Origin: Phytophthora sp. 'mugwort'
Lineage: Eukaryota > Oomycota > Peronosporomycetes > Peronosporales > Peronosporaceae
NCBI GenBank assembly: GCA_033558025.1
Contig: JAUCEF010000007.1
Span: forward strand, 6,572,001-6,636,000
Direction: 5' to 3'
Length of the DNA stretch: 64,000 nucleotides
Shown: in pieces, positions 24,847-35,432 of the stretch
How the letters are laid out: each line of letters begins with the position of its first letter
Numbering within the stretch: the stretch's first letter is position 1
Translations under genes and position numbers: made by a program
Notes under the pieces: generated by a model
What the model was told of the DNA's origin: nothing
What the model saw: only the letters and a program-made list of their open reading frames with translations
Database searches by the model: none

Positions 24847-24875
24847 CCCCACCCCCCACCCACCCACCCCACCCC
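24847..24875 (-). other. G-quadruplex-forming tract (minus strand)
   Basis: Six C-runs of three to six bases separated by single A bases lie on the + strand (24847-24850, 24852-24857, 24859-24861, 24863-24865, 24867-24870, 24872-24875). The minus strand is therefore G-tracts with one-base T loops, the pattern known to form very stable parallel quadruplexes. It sits just after transposon copy B. Confidence 0.75.
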
Positions 24876-25129
24876 GTAGGCGAAGAGCATGACTTCGTGT
24901 TTAGCGACATCGTAGACGTATCTTTTGTATGACTAAAATAAATGTATTTGCTCATTTTTTGGGGGTCTTACCGAATTCCCTATTTCAAGGCATTCGATAA
25001 TTAAGGCACACAATACATGTAGCCAATCAATGTTCAAGTTTGGCAAGTCGTTCGGAAATACCGTGCACTCTATGGCATTGCCTACAGGGTACGGTACCGC
25101 ACTCACGCGTCTACCAGTTTCATTTTTAG

Positions 25130-26772
25130 TCTGCCATCATCGTGGTAGGCGACGGCCAAAGGGGCGGACGCCGCAATCTGGTGGGGATGGACGATCGTGA
25201 GTCAGTTTTTTGGAGCCGCGCCATTCTCAGCAGAAGAGAAGTTGCGTCTTCTGAACCTTCCAGGAGTACACAACAACATCAAGGCAACTATAACTAAATC
25301 TTACCCAAACCTCTCGACTATCAAATTCGAGGTTCGCCGGACGCTCCCTCTTTCGTGACGTCGTAAGCGTGTCAATATCGAGAAGCCACGACGAATCTGG
25401 TGATGCAAGCGAAAGTCAAGGACCTTTGGACTAGGAACGAGATTGCCAAAATAAGAAGAGGAGAAGCTGGGTCCGCTGGGTGAATGAATTGCGGGAGGAG
25501 GGCGTGTCTGTTACCTAAACAATGTTACGTATTCAGGCGCCCGATGCAGCTGCCGGTGCTGGAATCGAATCGTCCGAAGCCCCATGGTGCTGGCAGAAGC
25601 ACTTCAAGTAGCGTCATCGGCTATTTTTGCGTTATAAGACACGCCAAGGCCAAATTAAACCGCTTGAACCTACGAAAATCGCTGGTGACTTTGTAATAGA
25701 AATCAGGGAAAAATCGACAGATATGGCACAACTCGAATCTTTAATGTGGACAAAACAGGTTTGAATATTGAGTTACAGTTTTTAATTTTAAATCTGACTT
25801 GTATTTATTTTGTGATGTTCTGTGTTTTTCCTTCATAATAGCTGCTTGCTTTGAGTACCTACCAAATAAAACCATCGCCAAAAGGGTAGTAAACAGTGTG
25901 GGTTCGCTGTGGCGCGAAATCCAAAGCGATCGTGCTACAGTGATGTGTTGCTTGGTGACGCCATGGGCCAAACATATCCACAGTTCCTCGTATTTAAAGA
26001 TCGACCGTCCAATCGAATCGCGACGACTTGAAAATCATGATTTACGTCATGGATTTAGTCCAGGCATATGGCGGAAAACTATTTAACGGGCTTATAGCGA
26101 GGCGACATGGAAGTCTACGCCAACGAAACGCTTTTTATGAATTCTAGATTTTGTGTCTTACTAAATTTGCACTGATATTTAATTTTTTTATTTTTTATTG
26201 TAGGTTGGTGGAACGGCCCTTTGACAAAATTAAATATTCCACTTCGAAATCGACCCTCGCCTCAAAAGCCGATACCTTTGCTACTCGACGACTTTCTGGA
26301 CATTGGTCCAGTGATATCGTCGAGTATGCCGCATCGCTTAACGCAACTGTCCTCAAGGTCCCACTAAATGCGACCTCTGTATCTCAGTCAGCTGATGCAA
26401 CGTGGAACGGTCCATTAAAATTCCGACTAAGTAATACATTGATACAGGACCTACGAGAGCAACTGCGAGACCGAATCCAAGTTGAACCTTTCAAGCTGGA
26501 AACCCCCGAACGCGGACGACTGTCCGTTGAGTCCACAGTGCTTGGAGTAATCTTGCGCTGTCTACAATCGTTTCAGGGTTTAAAAAGTGTGGCTCCTTGC
26601 GGCAGGAGATGGCGATCAAGAAGATCAAGTCGAGGTTGAATATTCGGAAGACATTGTAAACGAAGCCACTAGTGCGGGCTTACTGGATCTGGAGGTTGGC
26701 GAACTCAGCGTAAAAATGATTTTGACGGCGTATTTCACGCATTGCAATCGATTCATATCAATAGATTCATAA
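25130..26772 (+). mobile_element. DDE transposon (pogo-like), decayed copy C
   Basis: The order of domains follows the CENP-B/pogo type. A Tc5-like DNA-binding helix-turn-helix lies near 25470-25680 (WVNELREEGVSVT, TMLRIQAPDAAA, RYKTRQGQIKP). The first catalytic Asp appears in NVDKTG near 25747, then CFEYLPNKTIAKR and SDRATVMCCL (25849-25957). A second block at 26290-26440 has RRLSGHWSSDIVEYAASLN and SVSQSADATWNGPLK. Several stops and shifts separate these. Sequence relatedness to the element at 59.5-61.5 kb is plain from shared motifs. Terminal repeats were not found for this copy. Confidence 0.7.
26151..26639 (+). pseudogene. Pogo-like transposase C-terminal part (copy C)
   Basis: This 162-residue frame has the last catalytic block: a degraded GHWSSDIVEYAASLN (relatives have GHWTPEVIxYAxSxN) followed by LKVPLNATSVSQSADATWN. 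It continues with a helical, arginine-rich region ending near 26639. The first 15-20 residues may be intronic: a TTTTTTATTGTAG acceptor-like site lies at about 26191-26204. Confidence 0.6.
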
Positions 26773-26779
26773 ATGTTTT

Positions 26780-28975
26780 ACTTTTCAGAGTATTTTTGTT
26801 CTTACTACAGTATGACTACTGTACGTACCAGTGACATTCGTCATTGCATATCGATTTAGCCGGGATGGGACGTCGCACGTCTCTTTCCGTCGGATCGGGT
26901 GTGTGCCTTGACGCAAGGAGTTCGGTACAGTTTTTCTGGTAGGCTTGGGACTGTTCCATAAATCTATGGCATGGGGGTTGCTTTCTACATGCAAAATGCG
27001 GTATACATGCACTTGTATTCGGATAAGTGCGACTTATATAAGTTGGTTTTTGTGTAAGCCATATCGGCTCTCAGTCACGACACAGCGCTCTATTTGGTGA
27101 TGGCCTGTTGTTCAGGTCAGAAGCGTTGAGTGTACAAAAGATCTCTACATGAGGCATTCCGCCTAACATGGGGAGGAAACACGAAAAGTGCGCCTACAGT
27201 TCGAGAAAACGACATAGCCGACCAATAACCACGGCGAGCGCTATCATGGCTTCACTGCGTTGGCACAAAAGAGGATCTGGTCAGGAAAGCTGTGATATAT
27301 TGATCAAAAGCAGTTGGGTTATGTCGTGTTTTCGTTCTACTTGTTCCTGCTTGAACTAGGTGCTTCTGCAAGCTAGCTTTCTTGACTTTTGTATTGTATA
27401 ATGTAGCCCTTACATAATGGGGTCTGTGCTTGCGCGTAGAGCTCCCGCAATTAAAATTCGCTGAGTGGGAGAGAAGAGTGTCAGTGGCCACCTTCCGACC
27501 CTGAAGTAAGAAAATCAAGAAACCGAGGCGGCATTAAGAGATGTCAAGAAACCCCACGGCAGTGCGGCCGTCTTGAGAAGTATCTTGTGGCTGTTCTCGT
27601 CCTGGTACTTGGCAGTGGCCAGAAGCATAATGTCCTCCTGGAAGCGCACCAGCCTCGGCAGCTGCTCCTGTTCGCTATGGTGACTCACGTGCTCGTACAT
27701 GGCGGCCGCCGAATTCTCCGTCGTGGGGTGCGTCACCTGCCGCCGCACGTAAGTGTTGTTGCCAACAGGCTCCGAAGGCAGTGATAGCACAACAGCCATT
27801 TGTGGTCACCTTAGTGCGATTTGGTGCCTCCTGGAGTGAAGGCTTTTCGAGCGATGCCATGACTGATGAGCAAAATATCGACGTTCACTGATCATTCAGT
27901 ACTGGCAAGAGTCAAAATGGAGTCCGTTATCACACATATAGAAAGTGGAATGGCGTCGCTTTCGAGTGTTTCGAAGGCAACGGGCTCGTCCGCTCGATCG
28001 CGGCTGGCGCATTGCCCGCGCAGCCGAGCGGGTTTGTGCGCGTGTCATCTCCAGTGCGACGGGCAACGTGACAGTGTCAGGTGGGTTACTACTAGGATAG
28101 CTACAGTGATTCAGTAGCTCCAAGCATATCCAATTTAACGGGGGGGGTCGATAAAATGGTAATATATATATATATATTATGTTTGTTTTTATATTTTAAA
28201 TTTATCGAGATAAAAATCCCTTAAATATTTTTTATGCCAACGCTGGCTAGGGTCGAAACAAGGGTATGTATGCTAACTGGTCCCATAAGGAAGAGGCGGA
28301 TCCACTAGCAGACCCCCTGCGGGTTAGATCCGATGGGCGATGGGCGAGAGCAGTCAAGCGAGAGGAACCATTCCCAGTTTCCTCGCTCGGCTACTCCCTG
28401 CCGTCCACAGTGACCCCCCCCCCCCTCGCACGACGCGCCCCATGTCCCATGTCGCAACGCACCGCGATTGCGCCCCGACACGATGCTCGCTAGCCCGACG
28501 CGTCACTCCCCCACGACACCCCCATGCTAGTAAGTGCCTGAACTTATTCATTTTCATGTGGAGTTTTACTAACGCATCATTTTTATTACAGCATGTACAG
28601 ATATAACACCACCATTAAAAGTCTCCTCTTATCGGCTCCCATGTTCTACTCCTCGCGACATATTCGCCGGACAATTCCAAGAAATCCTGGCGATTTGCGA
28701 TTGCGATAAATATCCAGGAAATGCTCGGAAACTAACCAAAAATGTCGTGATGTCCATGATGTTTCTAGATATTATTTAATCGTTCAATTAACATATAGTT
28801 CCTATTCTCATCTTAGTTTTCCCTATCCAGTCATCCAGTTCGCATGAAATGTAGCCCTTTGGGGCGTAATCTGCGCATGAGCTGTAGCCATTCCGGCGTG
28901 GCGCGCACATCAAGAACCTCCAAGACAATACGAATATTGGGATAAGATATTACGTATATTGTAGTTTTACTGTTG
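26780..28975. other. Unassigned sequence with low-complexity tracts
   Basis: No recognised gene. A 94-residue minus frame at 27799-27515 (MAVVLSLPSEPVGNNTYVRR) is listed separately. Other content: an alternating AT tract at about 28160-28180, a C-run at about 28416-28428, and several short frames on both strands. Confidence 0.35.
27515..27799 (-). CDS. Unrecognised small ORF
   Basis: A 94-residue frame starting MAVVLSLPSEPVGNNTYVRR and ending SLNAASVS. The middle is rich in histidine, glutamate and glutamine (YEHVSHHSEQEQLPRL). No signal peptide, membrane segment or known motif is visible, and the stop codon falls in otherwise unassigned DNA. It may be a short host protein or a transposon piece; evidence for expression is nil from sequence alone. 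Confidence 0.25.
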   Translation of the reverse strand: MAVVLSLPSEPVGNNTYVRRQVTHPTTENSAAAMYEHVSHHSEQEQLPRLVRFQEDIMLLATAKYQDENSHKILLKTAALPWGFLTSLNAASVS

Positions 28976-29366
28976 TTAGTGTGTCGCCCTACTGTTTCGA
29001 ACGAGCTTTGACCGACAGCGCTTTCGCTCAGCTCTCCACATTGCGCTTCTTGCGCTTCGCATCACGGTACTCCTTGAGGGGGCTCTTGCGTATGTTCGCG
29101 GCTGGCTCCCAGGTCGGCATCCAGTCGGCGAGCACTTTTGGCGCTCAGTTGATGATCGCTTTGTCGAGGCGAACCCGTGACGTGAACTCGTCACCCCTGG
29201 CGTCCTCAGCGTATTCCACGCTCCTCCCAACGCACTTGTACTTCTCGAACTCGTTGATGTCGATGCGACGATGTGGAAATCGGTCAAGCACCCGCCGGGT
29301 GATCCACTCTAAGTTGTGCTTGGGCAACGGAAGCTCCGCCATGTACTGCTTTACGCGATTGAGCAT
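28976..29366 (-). pseudogene. Possible Gypsy integrase/chromodomain tail remnant
   Basis: On the minus strand the frame at 29366-29145 reads MLNRVKQYMAELPLPKHNLEWITRRV and continues through DINEFEKYKCVGRSVEYAEDARGDEF; after a stop the same frame gives VLADWMPTWEPAANIRKSPL and a lysine-rich end. The W-x-x-TWEP-x-x-NI pattern resembles chromodomains found at the end of Gypsy polyproteins. Proximity to the Gypsy gag remnant at 30-31 kb supports it, but the match is weak and the identity should be taken as tentative. Confidence 0.35.
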
Positions 29367-29433
29367 GAGGCAGGGCTCGTGTTCCGTAATGGATCCACCG
29401 TCAGGACAAGCGACGAGGTGTTCCTTGCAGTAA

Positions 29434-29898
29434 GCGTGGAATCACTTGCGCAGAGAGAGAGCCCCGAGGACATCGCGGATTCTGGAATGGACGCTTTTCA
29501 ATTGTGCAGCCTACATGAAGCGCGAAAAAGAGCGCAACCTTCGCGACCATTTGTTGACCTGTCGCTCAGGCCGCGATAGTAGTAGTTGTGAAGAGTTAGG
29601 TATTATATCTAACCCTTTGGTATCACAGCTAACCGTTAGATATCAACTGGGAGCGTCGCGGATTTTGTTATCAACATTTCGGCCTATAATGATCAAGGCC
29701 TTTTTTGACTGGCTAAGAGCATGGTACTTATTGCCAAAACTGACACCTATTGGACGACTGGTTGATAGCAAACGTCTTGAACGAATTCGGGGCCGAATCA
29801 CTGGTTGGTACTATTCGAGATTACACTTTTTAGCTCTCATCCAGCCATGAGCTCCGACGACTCTGTTCTCGACGAGCCGTACAGGCTGATCGTCCGGG
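29434..29898. other. Unassigned sequence left of the Gypsy gag remnant
   Basis: One + frame at 29446-29850 (134 residues) has no recognised motif; it begins in sequence antisense to the chromodomain-like remnant. The stretch 29580-29690 is AT-rich with two near-repeats of a TAGGTAT/TTGGTAT type. Nothing else was seen. Confidence 0.3.
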
Positions 29899-31064
29899 TA
29901 TCGCAATATCCGGGTTGTTGCCGAAGGAGCAAGTTATTAATAGTAAAATGAAAGCTTAGGCTGCGCAGTTTGACACTCATCTAGTCAATGACCGCCCCGA
30001 CAGACTAGACACCCATCTCGAGAAGGGGTGCGCACCTTCCTTCCCACTTGGGAATATGCAGGCTTTGCATATTTTCGGGCTCATCTCGGTTGTTGTTGCT
30101 GAGGTTGCTGTTGCAGCCTTTGCTGCGACTGCGGCTGGGAATGCGCTCGTCCTTGTGGCACCAAGCGCTCCGTCGTTTGCGAGTGAACCCGCTGCTGAAT
30201 TCGAGCATGCTCCAATATCAGGTAAAAAGGGCACCATCATCAGGCTTGCAGTCGTGTCTCTCATACTTGATCAGTCATTCAATATGTTCACGCAGAAGAA
30301 CAGGCTGGATGTTCTCTACCAGGATGGCAAACCTGGTTTTCATGCGATCTCTGTAGCCTGGGCTGGAGGCATCTCCATCCCCAATTAGGGCCTGCATACC
30401 GTTGTCCTCTACGATCTTTGTGAACGGCTGAAAGTACTGGAACCCGCGAGCGTCGCAGTCGTCAATCTGAAGGTCCATCTTCAGGTTATGCTGTAACAAC
30501 GTGGTTACATCAAGAATGAAGGCGCTTGGAGAAACCTGTAGCGTTTTTGCAACTGCGCCAGGATATCATTGTCCTTCACATCTTCCACCCGTTTTTTCAA
30601 TACATACGTAGCCAGCGTCCTCAGCATGCGTGGTTCGACTGATCCCTTCACGGTTGCAACGACGCCTTCATAGCTCCCGCCAGTTACATTGCGACGGTGT
30701 TAGATCTTCGCCACATACTGCCCCCAGTCAAGATACCACATGATGAAGGAGGGCTGGTCCCAGTTTGCCAATTTTGGCGCCTTGACGAATTCGTACACAG
30801 GCTGGGGCGTGTTCATCTCTACATCCCCGTCCGCGTCAATTCCGTAGCGAGTTCCCATCGCAGCTGCCTTGGAGTGCTTGACTAGCACCCATAACAACGA
30901 ACCCGAAGAAACTTGATCGGCCAAGTCGCCCTTGCAGCTGCAGTTGTAGTCTCCTTGGTTCAGCGGTTAACAAAAGCTCTTCGCAAAGAAGCGTGAAGAT
31001 AACTTTACCGCGATATCCGGATTGTTGCCGAAGAAGCAAATTTATTAATGAGTAAAATGAAAGC
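29899..31064 (-). mobile_element. Ty3/Gypsy gag remnant flanked by direct repeats
   Basis: A minus-strand gag gene of an oomycete Gypsy element occupies 30005-30924, in three frames. It is bounded by two similar segments of about 58 bases in the same orientation (29899-29955 and 31006-31064), both containing ATATCCGG-x-TTGTTGCCGAA and GTAAAATGAAAGC. These may be parts of LTRs or of a shared internal module; full LTRs cannot be delimited. No reverse transcriptase lies between them, so this is a deletion derivative. Confidence 0.6.
30005..30924 (-). pseudogene. Gypsy gag protein, frameshifted
   Basis: Reading down from 30924: MADQVSSGSLLWVLVKHSK, then KAPKLANWDQPSFIMWYLDW (the gag W-D-x-x-x-x-x-x-W-Y motif), then in a second frame SYEGVVATVKGSVEPRMLRT and VEDVKDNDILAQL (about 30680-30540), then LQHNLKMDLQIDDCDARGF and TRFAILVENIQPVL at 30499-30275. 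These blocks are the conserved order of oomycete Gypsy gag. Gag forms the virus-like particle in the cytoplasm. Two frame changes, near 30690 and 30510, break it. Confidence 0.75.
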
Positions 31065-31897
31065 AGCGGCCGCCGCAACGGACCTCGCTGCGTGCACTTC
31101 ACTAGGGCCTGCTGGTGCACTGGGCCTTGTGCTCCCGGTGCACAAAGTTGACAGGGCACTGACCCGTCAACACGGCGCGCCGTAAACAACCCCGCAATCG
31201 CCGGTGCCCCATAATTGCCTTCACAAGCATACTACCTACATGGGATGGGGTTGCCCAAGCTTGAGCTTGACATAGCGACACTGGATGGCGCAGCTCATCC
31301 TCTCAGACCGGTGTAACCAATGTCTCCGCAGTAAAGCCGCTGCGCTGGAGATGGTTATTGCGTACGTGCGCGGGTTGACTCACGTCGAGAAGCGGTTGAG
31401 TATATTCACAGAGCTTGCCATTATGTCGCAGAAGACGCCCGACCGCGACGCGTGCGCTCAACCAGGGACCGCGTGCGATTCCACTAGTATCTAACTTCCG
31501 TGGACCGCGTGCGAAGTCGTTGTTTTGTGCGGCTATGGTGTATCGGCTCTAAGCGTGGCGCGTTATCGCCGTATGGTCCGTAAAGCCAGGGTGATTGAAG
31601 AGTACCAAGACGAGTTGTAGGGAGAATGGTAGGACCTCAGCTAATCGACATGGGGTCCAATATCATTTTTTTGTTTTTTTGGTTCATTCTTATCTCATCT
31701 TGCTACACATCTGCTTGCGCGTGGATCCTTACAAGTAAACATCATAGTACTACAATTCATGGATCACAAACGTGTATTGAATGTTATGGATCTCCTACTC
31801 GTACGTATGCATTGCTACCTATATCTTACTTCTTTCTAATTCGTGGGAGCGCCTTCGATCCTTGTTGACCATGTCTTCGACTCCACGTATAGGTTCC

Positions 31898-32641
31898 CTA
31901 CTCGAACGGCAATGCAGAACCGACTTGCGTGGGCGACTGCTTTGGTTTGGCGGCCATTCCTCTCCACTCGACTTCACGTGACATCAACGTCTCTGGCTCA
32001 CGAACGTCTCTTCGGCTTGTCGTCCTGGCGCCAAGCCACCCCGACGACCTGCATAGCTTCAAGGAGGTGCACACACCACCTGGCCACGCGCACATGCACC
32101 AGCGTTTAGCGCCATTGACGTACCATCCGTCCCGGGTTTGCATGTACACCTCAATGAGGAGGGAAGGGAATCGCTCAGTGTCTGTCTTCGCGAGCGGGTA
32201 GCCGCTGTTCTGGAGACCTTGCTGCTTGACGGTGACTTGTGCTTTAAGGGCGCTGTCGTCCATGATGAAACTGAGACTCTGCCGTTGGACGCGCTTGTGA
32301 CGCAGGAGACGGCATTGCGAGGATATTTGAGGCGCCTTGGGAGATCCGGGGCGACCACGCTGGATTCCTTGAAGTCTTGATCGCCTTCGCCTTCGCCTTG
32401 CATAACTGTTGCACCTTCGTATGAGCGAGTTCAACGGGAGCAGTTGGTGGAGCGTGTAGTCACCTCGAAATCCACGTACCTCGACTCGGAACGCCCGTTG
32501 GCGCCTGAAAATTTCGGACTCAAACCGCAACCCGACCGTCCAGAAGACGGTAGCTATAGTCCACCTGTGCAGTCGCAGTGCCGCACAGGCGGTTGAAAGC
32601 CCCCCCACCCTCCACCCTCCCCTTCTTCGCATCAGCGCCAT
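31898..32641 (-). CDS. Unrecognised ORF, 247 residues
   Basis: A long open frame beginning MALMRRRGGWRVGGLSTAC. It is arginine-rich in the first 130 residues (RRRRRRSRLQ around residue 88) and then has FIMDDSALKAQVTVKQQGLQ and SLLIEVYMQTRDGWYVNGAK. The second half looks like real coding sequence, the first half less so. I know no family for it. The ORF may be a chance extension of a shorter gene starting around residue 125. Confidence 0.25.
   Translation of the reverse strand: MALMRRRGGWRVGGLSTACAALRLHRWTIATVFWTVGLRFESEIFRRQRAFRVEVRGFRGDYTLHQLLPLNSLIRRCNSYARRRRRRSRLQGIQRGRPGSPKAPQISSQCRLLRHKRVQRQSLSFIMDDSALKAQVTVKQQGLQNSGYPLAKTDTERFPSLLIEVYMQTRDGWYVNGAKRWCMCAWPGGVCTSLKLCRSSGWLGARTTSRRDVREPETLMSREVEWRGMAAKPKQSPTQVGSALPFE
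32600..32622 (-). other. G-quadruplex-forming tract (minus strand)
   Basis: The + strand has C-runs at 32600-32606, 32608-32610, 32615-32617 and 32619-32622, so the minus strand has four G-runs with short loops (1, 4 and 1 bases). It lies at the start of the 247-residue minus frame. Confidence 0.6.
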
Positions 32642-33859
32642 CGCGGCAGGAAGTACAGCGGCAACAGAACCACTGCGATAGCCTTCGAAGTATCAAGCGT
32701 TAGTCATGCCGACAATATAGAGATAAAGAAAAAGAACTCGACCTGTGATGCTGGGTCACTAGCATTGCGACAATGTAGGCAATTCTCCAAGCGGTAAAAT
32801 CTTAGTCGTGAGAGTGACCAAGGTGGTGCACCTCTTTGAGGTGCTATCTTCCCGTATATGCCATGGAGCTGTCAGCCACGCTTTGGGGATGCATATATGG
32901 TTCATAGCTCTAGCGGCTGGGTGTATGATGCACGCGCGTGTGCCATCCGGCTCGAGGGTACGCAAGAATAAGCTGGAATCAAAGGCAAGACTGTAGAAAA
33001 TGATAGGCTGCAATGCTACTACATTCTCGAATTTCAGACATTTCACGTGGTAACTGCGCAAAGAGGAAATGTACGCTTCTACGAAGGATTATTTGCGGTC
33101 GGGACCTACGTACAGTAATATACTGGAGAATACTTTCCTTGAGGAGGCCTTTGGCCCGTGCCAAGACGAGTAGAGGCATACCTGTCAGCGTTGGATGCTA
33201 TGAGTGCTGTAGCACTCGTCAGGCGATCTCATTAATTATAATTTAAATGCTGACAGCCTTTCAGTGGTCGTGGCTACATCCAGTGGGAGTCTGCCAGACC
33301 TGACTCACATTTGACTGCCGGAAATGCTGAACCGCTGCCGCTGCTGAAAACCCTTCCGAGACATCATTTGTGCTGTCTAGGGCAGTGAAGACGTCGAATG
33401 GGAAAGAAAGCAGAAGTGGAGAAGGGGACCAGCGGTACTGAGCTATAGCCACCACCTGCTGAGTCCTGTCTGGCGCGACCAAGGCTCAATGACCTAGTGT
33501 TTGCCAATAGATTACGTGGTGGGTAACCCGTTAGCTACCATGGTCATACAAATTCTGGAGACGCACAAGCAAGCTCGCGAGAGAAATGACCAAACATATG
33601 AGAGGCCATACTGGCGGAACAAGCATTGGAGCCTATAAGACCTGGAAACTTGTGCCAACAAGAGTATTAAAATCATTACCTGGTATATTTGCTATCAAGA
33701 ACGATGAACAGGAAGGATCGAGCATTTGACCGGCTGGAGATTCACAGATTCAGCTAGCAGCTTGAGACCAACTACTATTGAACGTTTGCACCTATAACCC
33801 GGCAAGACTATTCGCGCGGCTATGTACTACGCCATACAGAATTATTTGTACAATTTGAT

Positions 33860-34087
33860 GTGAAGACCGCGTTTCTCTATGGAGACTCGGAGGAATCCAT
33901 TTTCGATGGAGCTTCCAGGGCGATGGACCGGGTTTATTTACATTTTGCGGAATGCTTGTACGGGCTGAAGCCGGAACCGAACATTTGGAATCGCACTATG
34001 CGAAGCAAGTTGCGATGGTGTATACGTAATGAGTCCCCAAATGAGCTCCACATGGAGATGAATTTCGTTGCTACTGGCTGTCCATAA
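33860..34087 (+). pseudogene. Copia reverse transcriptase fragment
   Basis: A 75-residue frame with KTAFLYGDSEESIFDGASRAM followed by HFAECLYGLKPEPNIWN. Copia RT normally reads DVKTAFLNGxLxEEIYMxxPxGF then KSLYGLKQAPRxW; the match is clear though residues are lost. The catalytic YVDD box is not present in this frame. Confidence 0.75.
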
Positions 34088-34677
34088 GAATGACCGACTT
34101 CTAATGGGGCTTTGGGACCTGTGCACCAAGATTGCAGCTGCACTACAAGAGACCTCGAGCAAACGACGCTGGCACTGTTAAGTTCCGTATTGGAGTTGAC
34201 AGATCCGCCGGCTGCCCTCTACTGTCAGCGACAGTTCGTGTTGGAAGATCGGAAGCACTTTCGCATGGAAACTTGCAATGGATGAAGCAAAAGCGGCCTT
34301 AGATCTGTGACTATGAACTACTTACCTTAGAGAGCGCTAATGGGGCATTCAAGTATATCGTATACGCCTCGAGACCCGCTGCCTGCGTAACGCGGCATTT
34401 GGGCAAGCAGTCTAGCTGACTACGACCAAACACACTACACTCAAGATAACACGGTGCTACCTTATTTGAAAGCTACCTTTTATTATGGCCTGATGATAGA
34501 CGTGGAGTCATGCACTTATGTATACATTGCTGCTTTTTTATACGGATTATTTATGATCCAGTGGACCGCCGGGGTGACAGCGGACACGCGACTACGCTAG
34601 ATGGCAACGTCGTCTCATAACCGTCCCGTAAGCAAGTGATAATTGTTGTACGCACGTGCTAATCCGAATACAATGAC

Positions 34678-34866
34678 ATGGCGGAGAAAGCCGAGGACAC
34701 AGTATGGCATGCTAGCCTATGCAAGGACGTACAATTGAATTACCCCGTGCCACTAATGCTTGGTGACAATCAGGGCGTTATTGCTTTGACCGCCAAACCA
34801 TATAAGCATTCGAAAAAGAAGCCCATTGACAACAAGCGGCGCATGTGCGATGCAACGTGGAACTAA
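34678..34866 (+). pseudogene. Copia RNase H fragment
   Basis: A 62-residue frame, AEKAEDTVWHASLCKDVQLN then YPVPLMLGDNQGVIALTAKP and HSKKKPIDNKRRM. It corresponds to the Copia RNase H segment where relatives read LYxDNQGAIALAxNPxxHxRTKHID. The nuclease degrades the RNA strand of the hybrid during reverse transcription. The normal C-terminal continuation is absent. Confidence 0.7.
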
Positions 34867-35215
34867 TATCCTGACAACACAACACGTTGGCACCGACTAG
34901 ATGGCGGCCGATACCATGATCCAGTCACTTGGACCAGTGAAGTTGGCTCACTTTCGCAAGGCTATAAAGTGGTGTCAATCAATAGGGAGGACAACAAGTT
35001 AACAGCCCCACAGAACACGGACGATGTGCATGTCTCAACTACAGCAGCTGTATGCCGCGCTTAAATGTCGATCACGGCGGAAATGCAGAGTATAACTCTC
35101 GTATGCCTGCTTTACAAAACGTACCACTACTAAACCGACTTCAACGGCGGAGATCGGAAAGGGTGAGGCAAGAAGTGTGGACTGCTGTGGCTTTGTCAAC
35201 TATAACTATAACAAC

Positions 35216-35432
35216 TGTTGGGGGACGACGTCTATACTTGCACTGAGTTCTAGTGGTGGTGTACGGCGTGATTGCGACGACTTGGACTCCGCGCTGAGAT
35301 CAAGTGGTAGTGTTGAAGCATATAAAGGTCTGTAGTGGAACACAGTACCTTACCGTAACTATCGGGCCTAGCGACACCGTTTCCCGGCCGAGATTAAGTG
35401 AATTAAAAACCTCGTTAGGTTTTTTAATTCGC
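35216..35432 (+). repeat. Probable Copia 3' LTR (start) with hairpin
   Basis: The LTR is inferred from TGTTGGGGGA following the RNase H region. It includes a TATAAAGG box near 35320, a plausible promoter. A stem at 35400-35430 pairs GAATTAAAAACCT with its complement across a four-base loop (CGTT). The downstream end and the 5' LTR were not found, so the limits are approximate. Confidence 0.4.

Larger units (their letters stand above)
31065..33480. other. Unassigned sequence
   Basis: No recognised gene. The longest frame is 247 residues on the minus strand (32641-31898), basic and serine/arginine rich; its reading quality is ambiguous because overlapping frames on the other strand are also open (32138-32380). 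It contains VYMQTRDGWYVNGAKRW near 32100-32150, which looks protein-like. A G-quadruplex candidate lies at 32600-32622. The rest has no features. Confidence 0.3.
33480..35430 (+). mobile_element. Ty1/Copia retrotransposon, decayed, with probable 3' LTR
   Basis: The + strand holds Copia pol remnants: LFVQFDVKTAFLYGDSEESI (33840-33903; the DVKTAFL-x-G motif of Copia RT) with ECLYGLKPEPNIWN following (33950-33990), and an RNase H end with PLMLGDNQGVIALT and HSKKKPIDNKRRM at 34750-34850. Integrase and gag are not recognisable. Downstream, TGTTGGGGGACGACG at about 35216 has the TG start typical of Copia LTRs and follows a pyrimidine/AT stretch, so 35216 onward is a candidate 3' LTR. A hairpin lies inside it at 35400-35430. 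Confidence 0.7.
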
